Below are positions 63,241-64,000 of a stretch of 64,000 nucleotides of DNA, one piece after another. The notes beneath the pieces were generated by a model. The model did not search any database, was not told where the DNA came from, and worked only from the letters and a program-made list of their open reading frames with translations. The stretch covers positions 2,055,501 to 2,119,500 of the forward strand of contig JASPKZ010003845.1 of assembly GCA_030220185.1 (NCBI GenBank), written 5' to 3'. How positions within the stretch are numbered: the stretch's first letter is position 1; the number at the start of each line of letters is the position of its first letter. Source of the stretch: Diploptera punctata (Eukaryota; Arthropoda; Insecta; Blattodea; Blaberidae). The position numbers were made by a program, and so were the translations under genes.

Positions 63241-64000
63241 GTTACTCTGGTACAACTTAAACGTCAGAGTCGAAGACACACCGGCTAGACTTTAGTTGGT
63301 TAGTTAGGGGGTTAACCCAATTATCGGAACAGCGGCTAGCGGAGACGCCACTGAAACCTCCTCTTCTAACGAAACTTGTTTTATCATATAGAGCCATCAT
63401 CAAAAAATGCACGCAACTATACTGTCTGAGAAATAACTTAAGACGGCTACCAGCTTCATTTGCCTGGAGTTGGGGATAAGATTTGTCATTTGCCATTGTT
63501 TTCTGGACGTGGAAGGTATTATACCAATTCTAACGACCCCGTAAAACAGCCCCTGTGCTAAAGAGAGGTTGAGTACCTGTTGCTGTTTCTTTCTAAAATC
63601 CTGTTTCGGGTTGTTCCTTTTAGACGTTGTTATTGAATGTCCTGACGTTACTAGCGTTTCTGTGGTCACAATCTATAAAACTCCAAATTTAATTGTTGTT
63701 TAGTAACCACATTAGAATGATCACGATTTGGATTTCAGTAGCTGAAATTGTGCTGTCAACTTATGTTGATACTGAACCTTGCGTCAAGTAGCAACAGCGT
63801 TCTCATACGAGCTATAACCTACTATTTTCTAGACCTAAAAAAAAAACTATAGTATTTGAATTGTACTCTTTTTGCCAAAACTAAAAACCTCAGTTCCAGG
63901 AAGTAGTTGGCAAACAACCTCTACCCACTTAGCTATTTAATTACCAGGAGAACAATACACAACCCTTCTGGCTGGATTGACAGTTTATTTCCTGTATTGT
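63241..64000. other. No recognisable feature
   Basis: Two overlapping minus-strand ORFs of 79 and 89 codons look spurious. No repeat match. Confidence 0.35.

Overview
The window looks like intergenic or intronic DNA from a large, repeat-rich insect genome. The style of the repeats suggests a cockroach or termite (Blattodea, Periplaneta-like); this is inferred from family recognition, not tested. I found no convincing host protein-coding gene, no rRNA and no CRISPR array. The sequence is AT-rich, and nearly every stretch with coding character is part of a broken transposable element.

The dominant family, called LINE-A here, is a non-LTR retrotransposon. About 27 fragments of its 3' end lie on both strands. 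They encode the last part of the reverse transcriptase ORF (an FKYLG segment, YGCETW, RWAGHV, GRPRMRW) and end in a GTTA/AAGT tetranucleotide tail. Other LINE families, called B, C, D, E and G, share a WYGHV...GRPR C-terminus, and a CR1/L2-like family leaves 3' ends with WNSLP. Short interspersed elements with tRNA-like heads are common. Three subtypes (SINE-1, -2, -3) share one head and central domain but have unrelated 3' bodies; families T, V and W are separate.

Layout: 1-3 kb holds a minus-strand LTR/gag-like remnant. 3.6-7.7 kb holds inverted repeats, LINE pieces and a SINE-3. 8.5-9.2 kb is an internally deleted mariner-like transposon. 10-18.8 kb is mostly LINE-A and SINE-1. 20.4-21.3 kb is a Tigger-like transposon. 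22-29.3 kb holds nested LINEs, a double MITE and a CR1-like end. 29.4-36.8 kb holds a twin-primed LINE, more SINEs and a 954-bp foldback element with hammerhead-ribozyme-like arms. 37-40.6 kb holds LINE-A, a triple tandem repeat, a tRNA-Tyr-like sequence and a very large hairpin. 42-51 kb holds SINE-3, SINE-T, LINE-A and a hAT-like MITE. 51.5-57.4 kb holds SINE-2, SINE-V, LINE-B with a partial RT, and SINE-W. 57.8-60 kb holds a second mariner-like and a second Tigger-like element. The rest is degraded LINE-A, palindromes and unassigned DNA.

Many insertions are dated relative to each other by nesting and are bounded by target-site duplications (TSDs) read directly from the sequence. Nothing here reads as an operon or pathway. 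The most unusual object is the foldback element at 35.5-36.4 kb. Its inverted arms carry a CUGANGA...GAAACGUC core, and it encloses a 57-codon arginine-rich ORF.
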